Shown here: positions 24,250 to 36,233 of the stretch, in pieces | How the letters are laid out: each line of letters opens with the position of its first letter | How positions within the stretch are numbered: the stretch's first letter is position 1 | Assembly (NCBI RefSeq): GCF_016545825.1 | Contig: NC_052622.1 | Span: 8,623,001 to 8,687,000 of the forward strand | Source: Eucalyptus grandis | Lineage: Eukaryota; Streptophyta; Magnoliopsida; Myrtales; Myrtaceae | Length of the DNA: 64,000 nt | Direction: 5' to 3' | The notes under the pieces: generated by a model | Databases searched by the model: none | The model's input: only the letters and a program-made list of their open reading frames with translations | What the model was told of the DNA's origin: nothing | Position numbers and translations under genes: made by a program

Positions 24250-25200
24250 TCTCTCGAGAGTAGCATTTGAGACCAAAATTACATTTAGGAGACTTGGGAC
24301 TACTTAAACATCAAATTTGTGTCCTCAGATTAGGTTTTTGACAACTGATTTAGTAACGCCTTCTAAGTTGATTAACGGTAGAGTGGATGGAAGTATGGAG
24401 TTGTCTAATGGAGATGATAGTCATAAACGTAATAGTAAATTACTTATTTGTAATTCAATCAGTCTAATCAAAGCTTTTTTCTAGGTTCATATTTCAAAAC
24501 TTTTTGTGTTCCATTATCATAGCTAATTTAGAAGAGAATGACTCATAGCTAGGATAGGTAAAAACCCCTTGCCTCTATTCTCTTGTATAAACAATTGAGA
24601 TATTATATAAGAGAAAGGAGGAAACTCTACCCTCTTCTGACTAAATTCATGCAATTGATATTGTCCATCATTCCATACAGATCTCGAATATCTTGTCAAA
24701 TTACACAATGAAGAAACTAAATTTGTTCTATAAATCAAACAAATTCTTCAAGAAAAACTTTCATAATTTCTTGAAATTGATCTCCTTTCTCGGATTTCAA
24801 AATGAGCTTCTTTCAAAACGTATGGTTTTTTAGGAAGTAAATGATAATATCTATACATTGGATAAATCCTACCGCTCTTGAAGTAATGAAAATTTCTATC
24901 TAAATGTTTTCATGATTATGAGCTAATTGAAATGGTTCGTGCAGTTGAAGGCAACTCTCATCTCTGTTCATGCTTGAATATTCGTGGATGTGAGCCATTA
25001 GCTATGAAATTCATGTTCGTTGTCTATGTCCCATTTAAGATTTCCCGTGTTCATTTAAATTTTCGGGGCAGTGAAAAAGGTTCTAAAGGCCAGGCCATCA
25101 CCACATTCATGCCAGAGCCTACCTAAGCTTGTTCCTGCAGTGACTGCTTGCCAATTGGATAATGCCATGTGGCTAGCCACACGCGGCCCACATAGAAAGG
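24250..25200. repeat. Dispersed intergenic module X, copy 2
   Basis: Same order as copy 1: 'gattaggtttttgacaactg', 'aacgccttctaagttg', 'gcttgaatattcgtggatgtg', 'catttaagatttcccgtg'. It then extends through 'gccaattggataatgcc' and 'gtggctagccacacg', which recur at 37460-37520 and 59080-59110. Confidence 0.7.
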
Positions 25201-25762
25201 AGACGTCTGCTTGTTCACTTTCCTGATGTGATTGGAGAGGAGATCATGTGTGTTTTGCACAACGGTACATGGTGTGACAAGTCAATATAAAAGAAAAGTT
25301 AATATATATATATATATATATAATAAAAGAAAAGTTTCCAAGTTCACATGCAGCATACAATAAAAAATGCGTATTTGGCAAGCCATGTGATGATTGGTTA
25401 GCCGCTTCGGTTGTGTGCTTGATACATAACATATTTTATCGTGATTGGGGCCCACAGACCTTCAATAAAACTGGTTCAAGCTTTTGACGCGGTCAAGTAG
25501 TGTTTTGAGCGGTAAATAAATTTTGACATAGAATAATATGTCCATAATTACTAAACTTTAGTATGTCATGGCAATTGGCACGAAGGATGATCATACGCAT
25601 AATTACCAAAGCTGACGACAAAAGGACTAATTGAGAATCTCTATGCCCCTTTGCTTCTGTGGGAGGCAAAGAACAAGATCAGTTAAAGGGACTCAAAACA
25701 GTAAAGGAACTATGTACGAGGATTCATTCAACAAGAAGTTTATCCCTCTAATGTAATATAAA

Positions 25763-25857
25763 ATGGCTGCTCTGGTTCATCTTTTGTGGGACGAATGAAT
25801 TCACTGCTTTCAATATTACCTATAGATCGTTGGAGAACGAACTTTTCGTATTGGAGG
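25763..25857 (+). pseudogene. Relic ankyrin exon (end of exon 2), copy R2
   Basis: Aligned to intact exon 2, it keeps 'gctctggttcatctt' (ALVHL-like) and 'actgctttcaatatt' (TAFNI-like) and ends GGAGG/GTACGT. It has lost about 24 bp near its start compared with R1 and R3, a deletion shared with R4, so R2 and R4 form one subgroup. A TATAAAA lies immediately upstream (25757-25763). Confidence 0.55.
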
Positions 25858-26219
25858 GTACGTGTCTTTCAAATTGATTAATACTTTCTTTCCTTTTTCT
25901 TTTGCTAATTGTCTAATATTTCATTTGTTAATTCTAATTGTCTTCAATCTTGATGCTGGATCACACACTTGTCATTATATTCTCTCTTGATTGGTTCATT
26001 CTATTCAATGATCGTACCACTACATCAATATTAAAAGTTTGTCCCATTTGTGATTTCCCTAAGCTTATTTTAATTTTAATTTTTTTGGCTCAATTTCTTT
26101 GTTTTTACTTCTTATGGTTCAATCGGGTCAGGCAATTAGGTCGGGCGGTGAAAAAGGCCACCAGCCACCACTATATTCATGAAAGAGCCCACAGTTGAGT
26201 ACTAAAAGATTGAGTAATA

Positions 26220-27830
26220 AATAAATCATTTCATGAATTCATATTGTGCTCTGGCTGCTCTTTTCTTTTGCAAAATTGAAAAGAAAAGAAAATTAATCAC
26301 ATGGAAAAGTCTCTATTCTTGAAATTTGATCTAGTTCAGAGCATCAATTAGTAAAATCATTGTTTAGGCTTAAATCTTTTTACAAATCCAATTTGGCCAT
26401 TGTCAAATAGCGTGACTGTCAATAAAAACAACGAATAAAGAAAGACTTATATCTCAATAAGGGCCATTAACTTAACTAAGAATATTTTTGCACCTTTTTT
26501 CCAATTATATATGTCACGAGGTTTAGTACACAATTAACTATATTATTCTGCGCAATTTTATTCCATTTTGAATACTCGATACACACAAATTTTGAGTGAT
26601 TGGGGTTGGAATTACTGAGATTGTGAGAAAAGTTAAGTAAAAATGAAAAAGAGACCTAGCAACCAATTATGTAAATGAGAAGAATATGAAGATTAGGTTG
26701 TGCGCATGTAGATACAATGTCAGATTGTTATACATACATATGTCTATCTTGAAGTTAACTTTGTCAAAGCACAAATCTGTGCGGTCAGCAGCTAATAGCG
26801 AACGGCGGGTCCAAGCGCCAAACAACCTGCAAAAAGTCCAAAAGGATTTTCCACCGATGCTTAAGTGAAAGATTCCTCATGAAAGAAATAAGTGAGAGGA
26901 GATAATTTACGTTGTCATCCGGAAGATGAAAGCCACTAGAATCGACTGTCTTTTCCGTCTTTGTTTGAAAAAAAAATAAAATCTATTATAAAGGAAAGTG
27001 AACGTTAACCAAAAGGATCGCAAACCGGTGCTAACACCGATTTCATCCATCAAAATAGAAACCTATTGTTGTCAAGAGGTTTAGTCAGAATATGAGCAAA
27101 TTGCAAATCGGTGCTAACAAATCTTTTTCATTGATTCATGTTGTGCTGTGGTTGCCATAATTTAAGGAAAAAGAAAAGAATCATATGAAAGAGTCTCTCT
27201 TCTTGAAGTTTGACCTAGTTCAGAGCTCCTCAAAATGGAAGCCATCCCTGTTAAATAGTAAAAGTCATTGTTTAGGCTTAAATCTTTTATTAGAAATCCA
27301 AAGTTTTGGCAGTTGAATACTTGGCCAATTGTAAGACAGTGTGACTCTCAAACTGTGCTCGCATTAAACTGAAAAACAATTAGTAAAGAAAGGCTTACTG
27401 ATTGCTTGACAATGTTGCAATTGCATTTATTTTCAAATCCTTACGTTAAAGATGACACATCCATATATCTCAATAGGGGCCATTGACTTAACCAAGAAGT
27501 TTTAATCTTTTTTCCCATTGAATACTCGATGCATTCAACCTTGACTGAACACAAATTTACCAAACATGTTTCTGTTCATTTTTTTATTCCCGAACAAGTT
27601 TACCAAACGAGTTTTTATTCAAAAATTGTTCCCCTAGGATTGGAGTTTGAAAGACTGAAATAGTGACAACAATTAAGTCACTGTGTAAAAGATAGTTAGT
27701 TACTAATTATATTAACAAGAACAACATGAAGATCAGGTTGTGTGCACGCAGATGCAATATGAGATCGTTATACATTCCTGCATTATATATACTTTTTCAG
27801 TATGTTTATCTTGAAGATGTAAAATTAGTT
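26220..27830. repeat. Degenerate ~0.9-1.0 kb tandem duplication upstream of copy B
   Basis: Segments near 26285-26430 and 27170-27340 share 'agtctct.ttcttgaa.tttgacctagttcagagc'-type sequence. Those near 26680-26750 and 27720-27820 share 'atgaagat.aggttgtg.gca.g.agat.caat'. The offset changes from ~885 to ~1040 bp because of indels. The two 60-codon frames (26686 and 27726) are paired copies and do not look coding. Confidence 0.65.
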
Positions 27831-27920
27831 GGACCATTACAAGATAATATGAGGGACTTTTGTAGAAGTATATATAAAATAAACTATAATCGCAATAACC
27901 ACATCACTTGAATGGCTTAG

Positions 27921-28736
27921 GCTCGATGGACGTAAAGCTATCTATAGGAGGGGAGGACGTTGGCATGAGCAAGTCGATCAAGAAGGAGATCCAGAAGGAT
28001 GAAGGAGGAGCTTCCACGGAATTGTTGGAGAACAAAATGGATTCTTTGGAAGAAGAAATTTGGAAGAGTAGACGTGAGAGAATGAATAATGCGTTGGCAA
28101 CTGCGCAAGCCGCAGAGGGACAAGATCGAGCAAAAACGTATGCAGATGCTCGAAAACTGGCTGATGTCATCAAAGGCGCTGACGTCGAAGAGTTCATTTC
28201 CGAGATCAAAAGGCTAGCCAATCAAACCGATCTGTCTGCTATTTTCAATTTCTCGGGGCTATGGAGTGGTTCACTGCTCCACGTTGCAGCAGCCGCCAAC
28301 AAGGACGACATCCTAAGGCTTCTGCTTGATCATGTCAGGGACCGCCTCATAGCAGCCAAAAATGAATGGGGAGATACCCCACTCCACATGGCCGCTAAGG
28401 CCGGGGGATCTAGAGCCGCCATGATGTTGATTTGCCGGGCAAGAAACCTCCTCAATGTTGAGGACAAGAACCTGATCCTGAGGATAAAAAACAGACATGG
28501 AAACACCGCTTTGCATGAGGCCGTGTTAAGTGGTCACCTCAACATGGTGCGCCTCTTGTTGAGAGAAGATTTGGAGCCTGTGTACTGGAAGAACGTGGCT
28601 GAGAAATCTCCCCTTCACCTGGCCCTCGACACCAAGAACTCCGCTATACATGAGGTTTTATTTTCACTCTCGCTCGAACCATCGAAGATAGAAGGCATGT
28701 CGCCCGTTCATGGTGCTATTGTACGTCAGGACTATG
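27921..28736 (+). CDS. Copy B, exon 1: N-terminus and ankyrin repeats
   Basis: AG-GCTCG-ATG start as in copies A and C; 270 codons plus one base, all open. A charged helical N-terminus contains SLEEEIWKSRRERMNNALA and KTYADARKLADVIKGADVEE. Ankyrin motifs follow: GSLLHVAAAANKDDILRLLL, GDTPLHMAAKAGGSRAAMML, GNTALHEAVLSGHLNMVRLL and SPLHLALDTKNSAIHEVLF. The donor is TATG/GTACGT. This is the longest and cleanest exon 1 of the three. Confidence 0.88.
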
Positions 28737-29784
28737 GTACGTACCTAAATCTGCCTGTGAGAACTATCTATGTATGTGAAAAATGATATCGTCTCAAATC
28801 TGTGCAGCGACTTTCTCCACATACCAAACCTGTTTTGGGTTTTTATATAAAATTCCAAACCCTATTTAGTTGGATATATCCAACCAGCCATATGATTCAT
28901 TTAATAAGTAAACTATCTCACATTTGAACATACTTAAATTGACAAATAGAACCAATTGGCTAAAACTCATTTGTTGTTGATCTTTGATTAGAAAAAGTAC
29001 AAAGTACAAATATTTAAGATTGGCAATGATAAATATTTAGAAACTAACAATGACAGATGGAAAAAGATACACTTAACGATTACTGTTGATGATTAGATTG
29101 TAATTGATCTTGTTTGAGGGTTCACGAAATTAAAATTCTAGTTTTGTAACAAAGTAAATTTAATTTGATTTATCACATTTTGGTTTCATGTTTATTAGAG
29201 GATTAATCTCAAAACCATCTCAAATCCTAGTAGAGTTTTGGATGTCAGATTTCAATATAGGAAGCATTTGACCCTAAATCTGTTCCATTCCTCAATGGAA
29301 TTGGGCATGGCGGGCCCGGGGGGGTTGTGCCGATCGTCCGTTGCACCCCGACTTCTTTATTTATCTTTAAAATAATCATGATACGTTGGATCAAGTATAA
29401 TAATAATATACATAATTTTGCCACTTAGTTTATAAAAAATGTAATTGAAGAATTTTCCAACATCAATTGATATAATTTGTCGATTTGGATATAGCACGAC
29501 ATAAAAGAGACTAAACAAGTTAAATTGGCTATTGAAAAAACGTTAGTTGATTCTTTATTCATTTATAGTCATCTAAATGACAAAATAAATAAAATAATTT
29601 TTACGAATTATTGGGATAATGATTAGGATGATCCCTGAACTTTTCTTCAATACTGAATGTGATGGCTAAATATTTTTTTTATTCAATTTAGCCATTGAAC
29701 TTTCAAAATTCATTTAATGTAATCCTCCCATTAAAAAATTCTAATATCATTAGCTGGCATGACCACATGACCATAAGTTCTATT

Positions 29785-29910
29785 AACTGTGGTGTGTATG
29801 TTGGCGTCCATGTGGTGTGTATGTTGCCAGGCACAGCAGCCATGTTATTAGATTTGCTATGTCGGCGTCCATGTGGTGTGTATGTTGGCGTCCATGTGGT
29901 GTACGTGTTA
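29785..29910. repeat. Short tandem repeat of 'ggcgtccatgtggtgtgtatgtt'-type units
   Basis: Three to four imperfect units of 'ggcgtccatgtggtgt' lie at 29803, 29862 and 29888, with a related sequence in between, followed by a T-rich run. The overlapping 82- and 60-codon frames reflect this repeat. Confidence 0.8.
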
Positions 29911-30362
29911 TCGGATTTTTTTTTTTTTTTTGGGTACTATTAACTGTTTTTATATTTGCTTTTATTTTGAATATAATAAATGTGAATGTTACATATTGAT
30001 GTAAAATGTAGGGAACTCGAAAACAGTTAGAAAATTCTTAATTATCATTATCATATGACATTGGAGAAATTTATGTGTACTTAACAAATATTAGAGTATA
30101 CTTTATAGGAAGCATTAAAGAAAACATTAGAATTTTAATGATTGCTCATTCAACTCATTAGAACTAATCTAATTAAGACTAATGATTCTCTTTTTTCAAC
30201 AAAAAGTCACGTGTTGACACCTAAGGTTTTGCTAAGCATTTAATGGTAAATTACATAGAAAATTAGGGATTAAGTTTTAACCCCTAAACGAAAATGGTAT
30301 AATTAAATTGCACAACAATAGACATTAAGAGAATTTGCATTAATAGTAATAAAACTTATCAA

Positions 30363-30363
<1 letters not shown>

Positions 30364-30412
<49 letters not shown>
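30364..30412. repeat. (TTA)n microsatellite
   Basis: About 16 consecutive ATT/TTA trinucleotides. The poly-Ile stretch of a minus-strand frame comes from this tract. Confidence 0.97.
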
Positions 30413-30413
<1 letters not shown>

Positions 30414-30414
30414 A

Positions 30415-31860
30415 ATTTTCTTTAAAAAAATAAGAAAGAATGGAAAAAGCTGAAGGGAGCCGGGTCGACCCGGCCCCATATTTCTATTACTGACTGAGCC
30501 TGGCCCAGCCTCTCCCTTTTCCTGTGCCCTCTGGCCCGGCCCGTGCTCTCGTCTTCTTCCACGCACCCAGCAGCGCAGCAGCGAAGGACAGAAGCAGAGC
30601 AGGGCAGGAAGGGCAGACTGATTAGTGGCGGCTTCGAGCTGGAAATAGAAAGAAAAGGAGCTGGCGTTTTTGACTGATCGGGAGAGGGAGAGAGCGAGAA
30701 ACAAAAAGCAGAGAGCGAGGCCGATAGTGAGAGGTTTCCTCCAGTAGCCACCGTGCTTGGACCTTGGCCGACAGCCCTCGCCGACGCGTCCTTTTCCCCA
30801 CGGCATTTTTTTCATTTTTTCGGGTCGTGTGGATTTCCCGGGGATCCCGGCTCGGAGGCGTGCCGAGGCGAGCGGGCGCAGTCTGATCTATCGAGCTCGC
30901 CCCACTCACCGCCACCGAGCCGGGTAGGGAGCACCACCGACCGCCCCCTGTTTTGTCCTTTCTTGTGCCTTGTTTTGCCCTGTTTCGCGCTCGCCGGACG
31001 GGGGGTTGCCGTTGTCCGGTTCGCACGAATTCCGGTCCCATCCGTATGTGTGCTGCGGTTTTTGGGTCGTTGCTTGTTGATTGCCGTGAGTCCCGACGTG
31101 AATCTGAGCCTGGGTCGGTTCGTTTCTTTTCTTTTTTAGCCATAATGTACTCCAAATGCTCGATGAAATGCCTGAGTTAGATTCGTTTTGTGTGTTCCTT
31201 GTTCGTCGCCGAATCGATGTTCCTGCGTAACGCTCGCCTTCCCCGCTTTGTTGTGATTTCTGTTTTTGCCGTTTGTTCGGGGCCACCCGCGATTTCGTTT
31301 CGCCTTGGCCCTCCTCCTCTTCTCCTTTGTTTGGTGCCTGGCCGGCGGCATAGAGATCGGCCGGCGGCGTGGAGTTCGGCCGGTGAGTGGCGGCCTAGAT
31401 GGGTGTCGAGAGTTGTCGAGGCAGGGCGTGGGGTGAGTTTGGGCGATTGTGGTTGAGTCGAGTCTTGGCCGAGCTTTGGGCGTGAGGAGGCCGAGCCGAG
31501 TCTCGGCCGGCGGTGGCTGAGGCAGTGCCGGGTGCGCCTGCGGCCAGGCCGAGACTAGTGGTGCCGCTCGTTTGGGCCATCTCCGTTGTGGGGCTGCGAG
31601 AGGCGAGGGCGCGAGTCAGGTCGGCTTTGTGGTCGGAGCTGGGTCGGGGGAAGGGAGCTGGTCTGGTTCCATTTGCTTCTCCGGGCTGGGCTGGGCTGGG
31701 CTGGGCTGGCTGAAATTTGGGTCTAGGCTTGGCGGGTTGGGTTAGATGTTCTGGGCCGGCCTGTCTGGGCTTGATGAGCCCAGTCCATTCGTGGACCCAG
31801 TCGGTCCCGACCGGGTCGGATGGGGGAGATCCGACCTGGGTAGTTTATTGTATTATATTA
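30415..31860. mobile_element. GC-rich block in copy B intron 1, possibly LTR-derived
   Basis: G+C and CpG rise sharply relative to the AT-rich flanks. It has a 'gggagagggagagagcgag' purine stretch followed by GC-rich sequence, the same order as in the solo LTR at 900-1080, and 'gggctgggctgggctgg' repeats at 31683-31707. Several overlapping frames of 60-177 codons exist in both directions, but none resembles a protein and they compete with each other. I could not find terminal repeats or a target duplication, so an LTR origin is only a suggestion. Confidence 0.4.
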
Positions 31861-33504
31861 TTTTTTATATTAAAAAAAATATTTTTTTTAAAATTAAAAT
31901 TTTTTGAAGATTGATGTATGCAAGAATTTGGTTAGGAATTACCATGCTATGCCTTCTTAGCATAATTAGGCCTTTGTTTGTTCGTTTATATATTTAATTA
32001 CGTATGTGAATATTTAGTTGCTTGTGTTAAATTTATTGCAATTTGGACTTTGGTTGTCTTATTACCACACTTTTTTTCAAAATATCATTTGTTAATAGAA
32101 TAGGTTGGGGTTAGTTTAGACCTTAATGAAAATGAGACCTACAAAAAACATTTGCATGCTCAAATGGACACTTGCCTTTAGGATCATGATCGAAAATCAA
32201 GGCTGCTTGAACATGTTAATTGATGATTGAACAAGGCTAGGTATTGAAGTGACGTTAGTTGGATAATTAGTGTAGCCAAGTCCCTAATCCTAAATTATCT
32301 GGTTATATAAGAAGTGATGTATCCTCTCATGCCTTACATGGTTTCTAGCCGATCTCAATAGACTAATAGTGACTCATTCAAAATTTTCATAAGGCCAATT
32401 TAGACTAAGATTGAATATCCTAATGTCGCACGAGATAAGAGCTTAGGAGAGCCCGTGCTTAATTGAGGCTACAGGCCCATCATTTAGGCAATATCCCTAA
32501 ATGTATGCCTTCTCCACTCTTGGAGGGAAAGGGTAGGTGGCAACATCATGGTATTGAATGAGTCAAACATAAACCCTAATTCGAAGCAAAATAAGTGGAT
32601 GGTGCAAGAAAAATAATTAATTTCTTGCGAATTAGAGTTCTACGTGTCACGTATCACTTTAGAGGCAAATTCGTTAGGAAGGACCTCTTATAATTAATTT
32701 GCAAAAGTCACCGAGCTTTTATTATTATGGACGTAGATTTTACCGGCAGTGAAAGGGGACTCGTTTTGTTGTCCGCCACTGTGGTTATGTCATCACAGAG
32801 ACTCTTCTCCCCAACTCTGGCAGAACGAACTGGGATCATGCACGGCTTGTTCCCAAGCATCCCTTCCTTGGGTTGGGGCAAGACAGCAATGAGTAGTTCG
32901 CTTCAGGACTCCACCCCCTCGCGTTCCTTTTTGGCCTGGATACCTCTCTCCCAATGCCGCTACGCCCCTCTAATCAAGAAGAAAATGTGAATATGGCTGT
33001 CATAACTTGGATTTATATGATTACGTGCACAGCACATTGAAGATGGAACAAATCATGTACTGGCACACGCCCATGCGTGTAGTCACATGGCTGTGTAAAA
33101 AGATAGTTTTAAGTGGGTTGTTATGTGCATAACGCAAGGACAATTTAAGAAATACAGAAGTGAGAGAAATGCCGCCTTCCCATAATACAAAATAGTCTCA
33201 TGGGTCGTGTATATTGCGTGTATAAATGAATGAGTAATGCTACATGTATTAAGGTCTCAATCAGAAAGCCTTACTAAATGATATGGCATATGTCATATCA
33301 CTAATTATGTGTGGATTAAGTCAAAATGGCGCAATTAAAATTAAAACGGAGAAAAAGCCATGAATTGAGCAAGATCAAGGCTTCCCTATTTAGTTAAAAT
33401 TATAACAACTAGTTTTAGCATTGCAATCTATTCCAACATGGGCGACTATCAATCCATCTCGTGTTTATGTGGATGGGGCCCTAATTTGGTGCTCCTGATT
33501 CTAG

Positions 33505-34025
33505 AATTAGTCGCCAAGATACTCCAATGGAACAAGAAGCTGTTTGCAATGAGTGACTCTGAAGGGCACAATGTATTCCATTTAGGTGCTTACATCAAGT
33601 GGTCCCCACTATTCGATATCTTACTACCGGAAATTGAATATTTGGCCCGAGAACGGGACATGAATGGGGATCTTCCCATTCATATAGCGGTCAAGATGGG
33701 CCATGTTAACCTAATCAAAAAGCTATATCCGATATCACAATTGCCAAATGGACAAGGACAAACCGTTCTTCATGTCGCGGCAAAATATGGGAGAGCTTCA
33801 GCAGTGAGACAAATACTCAGACATCCAGAACTGGGAGAGCACATAAATGCAGTGGATCATGTTGGAAATACACCTTTGCACTTGGCTGCGATGCATGCAC
33901 AACCCGCTGCTTTGATTCATCTTTTGCAGGATAAAAGAATTTGACTCACCATTTCCAACAACAAATGCTTGACCGCTTTCAACGTTGTTCTAGGATGCAT
34001 GGCAAGGGGGCATACAATTCGGAAT
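33505..34025 (+). CDS. Copy B, exon 2: central ankyrin repeats with a stop
   Basis: The acceptor ATTCTAG/AA restores phase 1. Motifs are HNVFHLGAYIKW, GDLPIHIAVKMGHVNLIKKL, GQTVLHVAAKYGRASAVRQI and GNTPLHLAAMHAQPAALIHL. TGA 33942-33944 follows LLQDKRI. Beyond it the frame again reads a recognisable end (CLTAFNVV) to CGGAAT/GTAGGT. Past the donor the frame stays open (VGNMNGYYFIYQL...) to TAA near 34083. Confidence 0.8.
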
Positions 34026-34511
34026 GTAGGTAACATGAACGGTTACTATTTTATCTATCAACTTATTGGAGATTTTGTATACTAATTAATTTTCTAGAAT
34101 AGCCAAAACTCCATTCGAATTGATGTTCTACAAGTCTCTAATTTAGTTACATATCTTGGATAATGTGGAGATAACAATTTATATATCTTGATTAATTGAG
34201 CCTATGAATACGGTCATGTACAAAAGGCAGGGGTTGTCAAGGTTGCATTCCGTTTTTCATAAAAAGCCAGGGGTCAAATAGGCGAAATGTTGCACAATCT
34301 CATAATGTTATCATTATGTCGACCTATGAAATGATTGACCATATATTTCATTGATGCCTCTTTTCTCATCTAAAATGAACTTGGTGCTTTGTTGTCAATT
34401 CTTCTAGAAGAGCAGACTCTGCATCTTTAGTAAAAGTTTCCAGAGTCCATTCCCGTTTTCAATATGGTATAAGTTTGTTCTTTTTTCCATTTTATATGCT
34501 TCCCATCTTAG

Positions 34512-35177
34512 GAATTGGCATTCGTGGTGTTGGCTTGCTCGGACATTTGGAAATATTCAGTTCCTGGCAGAGACACACTCATACTTCGGCCGGAAGCTCG
34601 AGATCAAAAGCTTGTCTCGCGCGAAACGAAGCCAAACAGGGATGCCAACAGGGATTTTATCAAATCCCGTATGGTGGTGGCAATGCTTGTGGTCACTGTG
34701 ACTTTTACAGCTGGTTTCGCAGTTCCTGGAGGATTTAACGGCTCGGACATGGCCTCCAAAGGTGACTGGGGCATGGCTACGATGCTGGACAAGAGAATGT
34801 TCCAGGCTTTCGTGATTTGCAACACCATCGCGATGTTCTGCTCAATGATCGCCGTTGTCAACCTCATCTTGGTGCGGCCAGATGACGCCGGAGCTCTGAA
34901 ATCTGCATTCGCGAACTCAATAGTGCCACTAATAATTGCACTCCCGACAATGTCGGTTGCTTTCTTAACTGGTGTCACCTTGACCATTAGCAAACTCCCT
35001 TGGCTTGCCAACACCATATTTTATTTGGGACTTGTTTTCCTCCTCATTATCTCAGTTGCTTCATTGTTAGAGTTCCCTCCCTTACTTGCAATGAGCGGCC
35101 TTTGTTGCCGTCGTCTGGTGTTTAGGATTATTCTCATTTACATTTCTTTGTGGGGAGTTGAGACGTTCGTTTTTTAA
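34512..35177 (+). CDS. Copy B, exon 3: PGG membrane domain, shortened tail
   Basis: It starts after CATCTTAG with ELAFVVLAC. The PGG signature is VAMLVVTVTFTAGFAVPGGF, followed by the conserved GSDMASKGDWGMATMLDKRM segment and three further hydrophobic segments (CNTIAMFCSMIAVVNLIL, PLIIALPTMSVAFLTGVTL, TIFYLGLVFLLIISVASLL). It ends GVETFVF at TAA 35175-35177; the extra T described for the whole gene causes this end. Confidence 0.85.
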   Translation, partial: ELAFVVLACSDIWKYSVPGRDTLILRPEARDQKLVSRETKPNRDANRDFIKSRMVVAMLVVTVTFTAGFAVPGGFNGSDMASKGDWGMATMLDKRMFQAFVICNTIAMFCSMIAVVNLILVRPDDAGALKSAFANSIVPLIIALPTMSVAFLTGVTLTISKLPWLANTIFYLGLVFLLIISVASLLEFPPLLAMSGLCCRRLVFRIILIYISLWGVETFVF

Positions 35178-36230
35178 TGAAGCGGAAGATTACGAAGCGG
35201 CGAGCGAGACCTCTACTGGTCAGCCTACGGATGGTGCCAGTGACTCGACGGCAGCGAAATGTGGGGATGCGCCACATTCTCCAAATCACTGATTCAATTG
35301 ATCATTCGATATTATCTATGATCTGTATTAAACAATATATATTTTCCTTTATATATGTGGATCAATGTTGAGTTGTTTTCCTGTTATGTCAGATCCAAGG
35401 TCATTGTTGAAGTTACCACTGAATTTTACATGTTATTAATGTTATGATACACATGTGAGTTATGTTAAAGAAGTTTCACATCGAAGAATTAATATGATAT
35501 GGAGCAGTTGATATATCTTAGTTGACTGGTTAAGCTTTTAAATAAAGGTGGGTTCAACTGAATATGTCAATGGGTTCAAAGTTGGCTTTCTCTCTAAATA
35601 TGTCAATGGGTTCAAAGTTGGCTTTCTCTTGGTGATCTCGTCAGGTGAAGGTATTGGGATGCTGGGTTCAAACCTTTCCATGTCCTCTTTGCCTCATCAT
35701 TTATATGTTCTCATATTTTAATTTTAGAGCAAAGTTGAGTCTATGACCACGTCAGCACTGGCTATGACACGTAGGATGGCCGACGTTGAGTTGGTATCCC
35801 ACGTCAGACTTTTTCCGGTAATAGGACTGAATTGGAAAATATGCAAAAATTTTAAGACAGGATTGACTAAATTAAAATGTTGAGAACTTAACTAGCACAA
35901 ATGCAATAGATTTAGGACTTTTGGATTTTATCCCAAAATCAACCGTCTATCAACTTCTTGATGCTCAGTTCCTCACAAAATTATTGACAAAGCATTGAGC
36001 TGAGGCAAGCCCAAATGAAGTATTTGGCTCATCGAATCTAAAGTCCAAATATGGGTTGTAACTCATTTTGCCAGCCCTACTAAAATCTAAACATATTAAT
36101 AATTACGGTTTATACAGCATCTTTGTTCACAAAGTTGTGTTGTTGCTTATGACAAATCGACAGTGATTGGTTTTCATGAACTTACCTGTCATATTGTTGA
36201 CATTCCAATTATATATGAGCATAAGAGCGA
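35178..36230. other. 3' flank of copy B with a fragment of the Mutator-like family
   Basis: 35825-35935 resembles one terminal repeat of the element at 12996-14550 ('aggactgaattgg...aatagatttaggactttt...ttatccc'); the opposite end is not clear. A 35-bp sequence, 'atatgtcaatgggttcaaag' and following, is repeated in tandem at about 35563-35630. Confidence 0.55.
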
Positions 36231-36233
36231 ACT

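Larger units (their letters stand above)
28737..33504 (+). other. Copy B intron 1, enlarged by insertion
   Basis: At 4.77 kb it is about twice the equivalent intron of copies A (2.39 kb) and C (2.40 kb). Its ends align with the other copies. 29625-29930 holds TGTGGTGT-rich repeats and a T15 run. 30000-32950 has no counterpart in copies A or C and includes the TTA repeat and GC-rich block listed separately. The 87-codon frame at 32727-32990 has no similarity I can name. Confidence 0.7.
27921..35177 (+). pseudogene. Ankyrin-repeat/PGG-domain protein, copy B (nonsense and C-terminal shift)
   Basis: Same three-exon plan as copy A: exon 1 27921-28736 (ATG 27926), exon 2 33505-34025, exon 3 34512-35177. 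A TGA at 33942-33944 interrupts exon 2. The 16 codons from the TGA onward align codon for codon with copy D, so this is a point change and not a shift. The message would encode about 416 residues of ankyrin repeats with no membrane domain. Exon 3 is still open for 222 codons but ends early: a six-T run (35170-35175) shifts the frame, and one T fewer would give an acidic Ser/Thr tail like that of copy A. Intron 1 is 4.77 kb, enlarged by a GC-rich insertion. It is either a decaying gene or a source of a soluble ankyrin protein. Confidence 0.85.

Noticed and set aside
30303..31286. Minus-strand frames of 109-177 codons
   Set aside because: They fall in the GC-rich insert in copy B's intron, overlap each other, include a translated TTA microsatellite and show no domain.
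32727..32990. 87-codon frame in copy B's intron
   Set aside because: It starts with an ATG but has no recognisable similarity and no paralog in the other introns.
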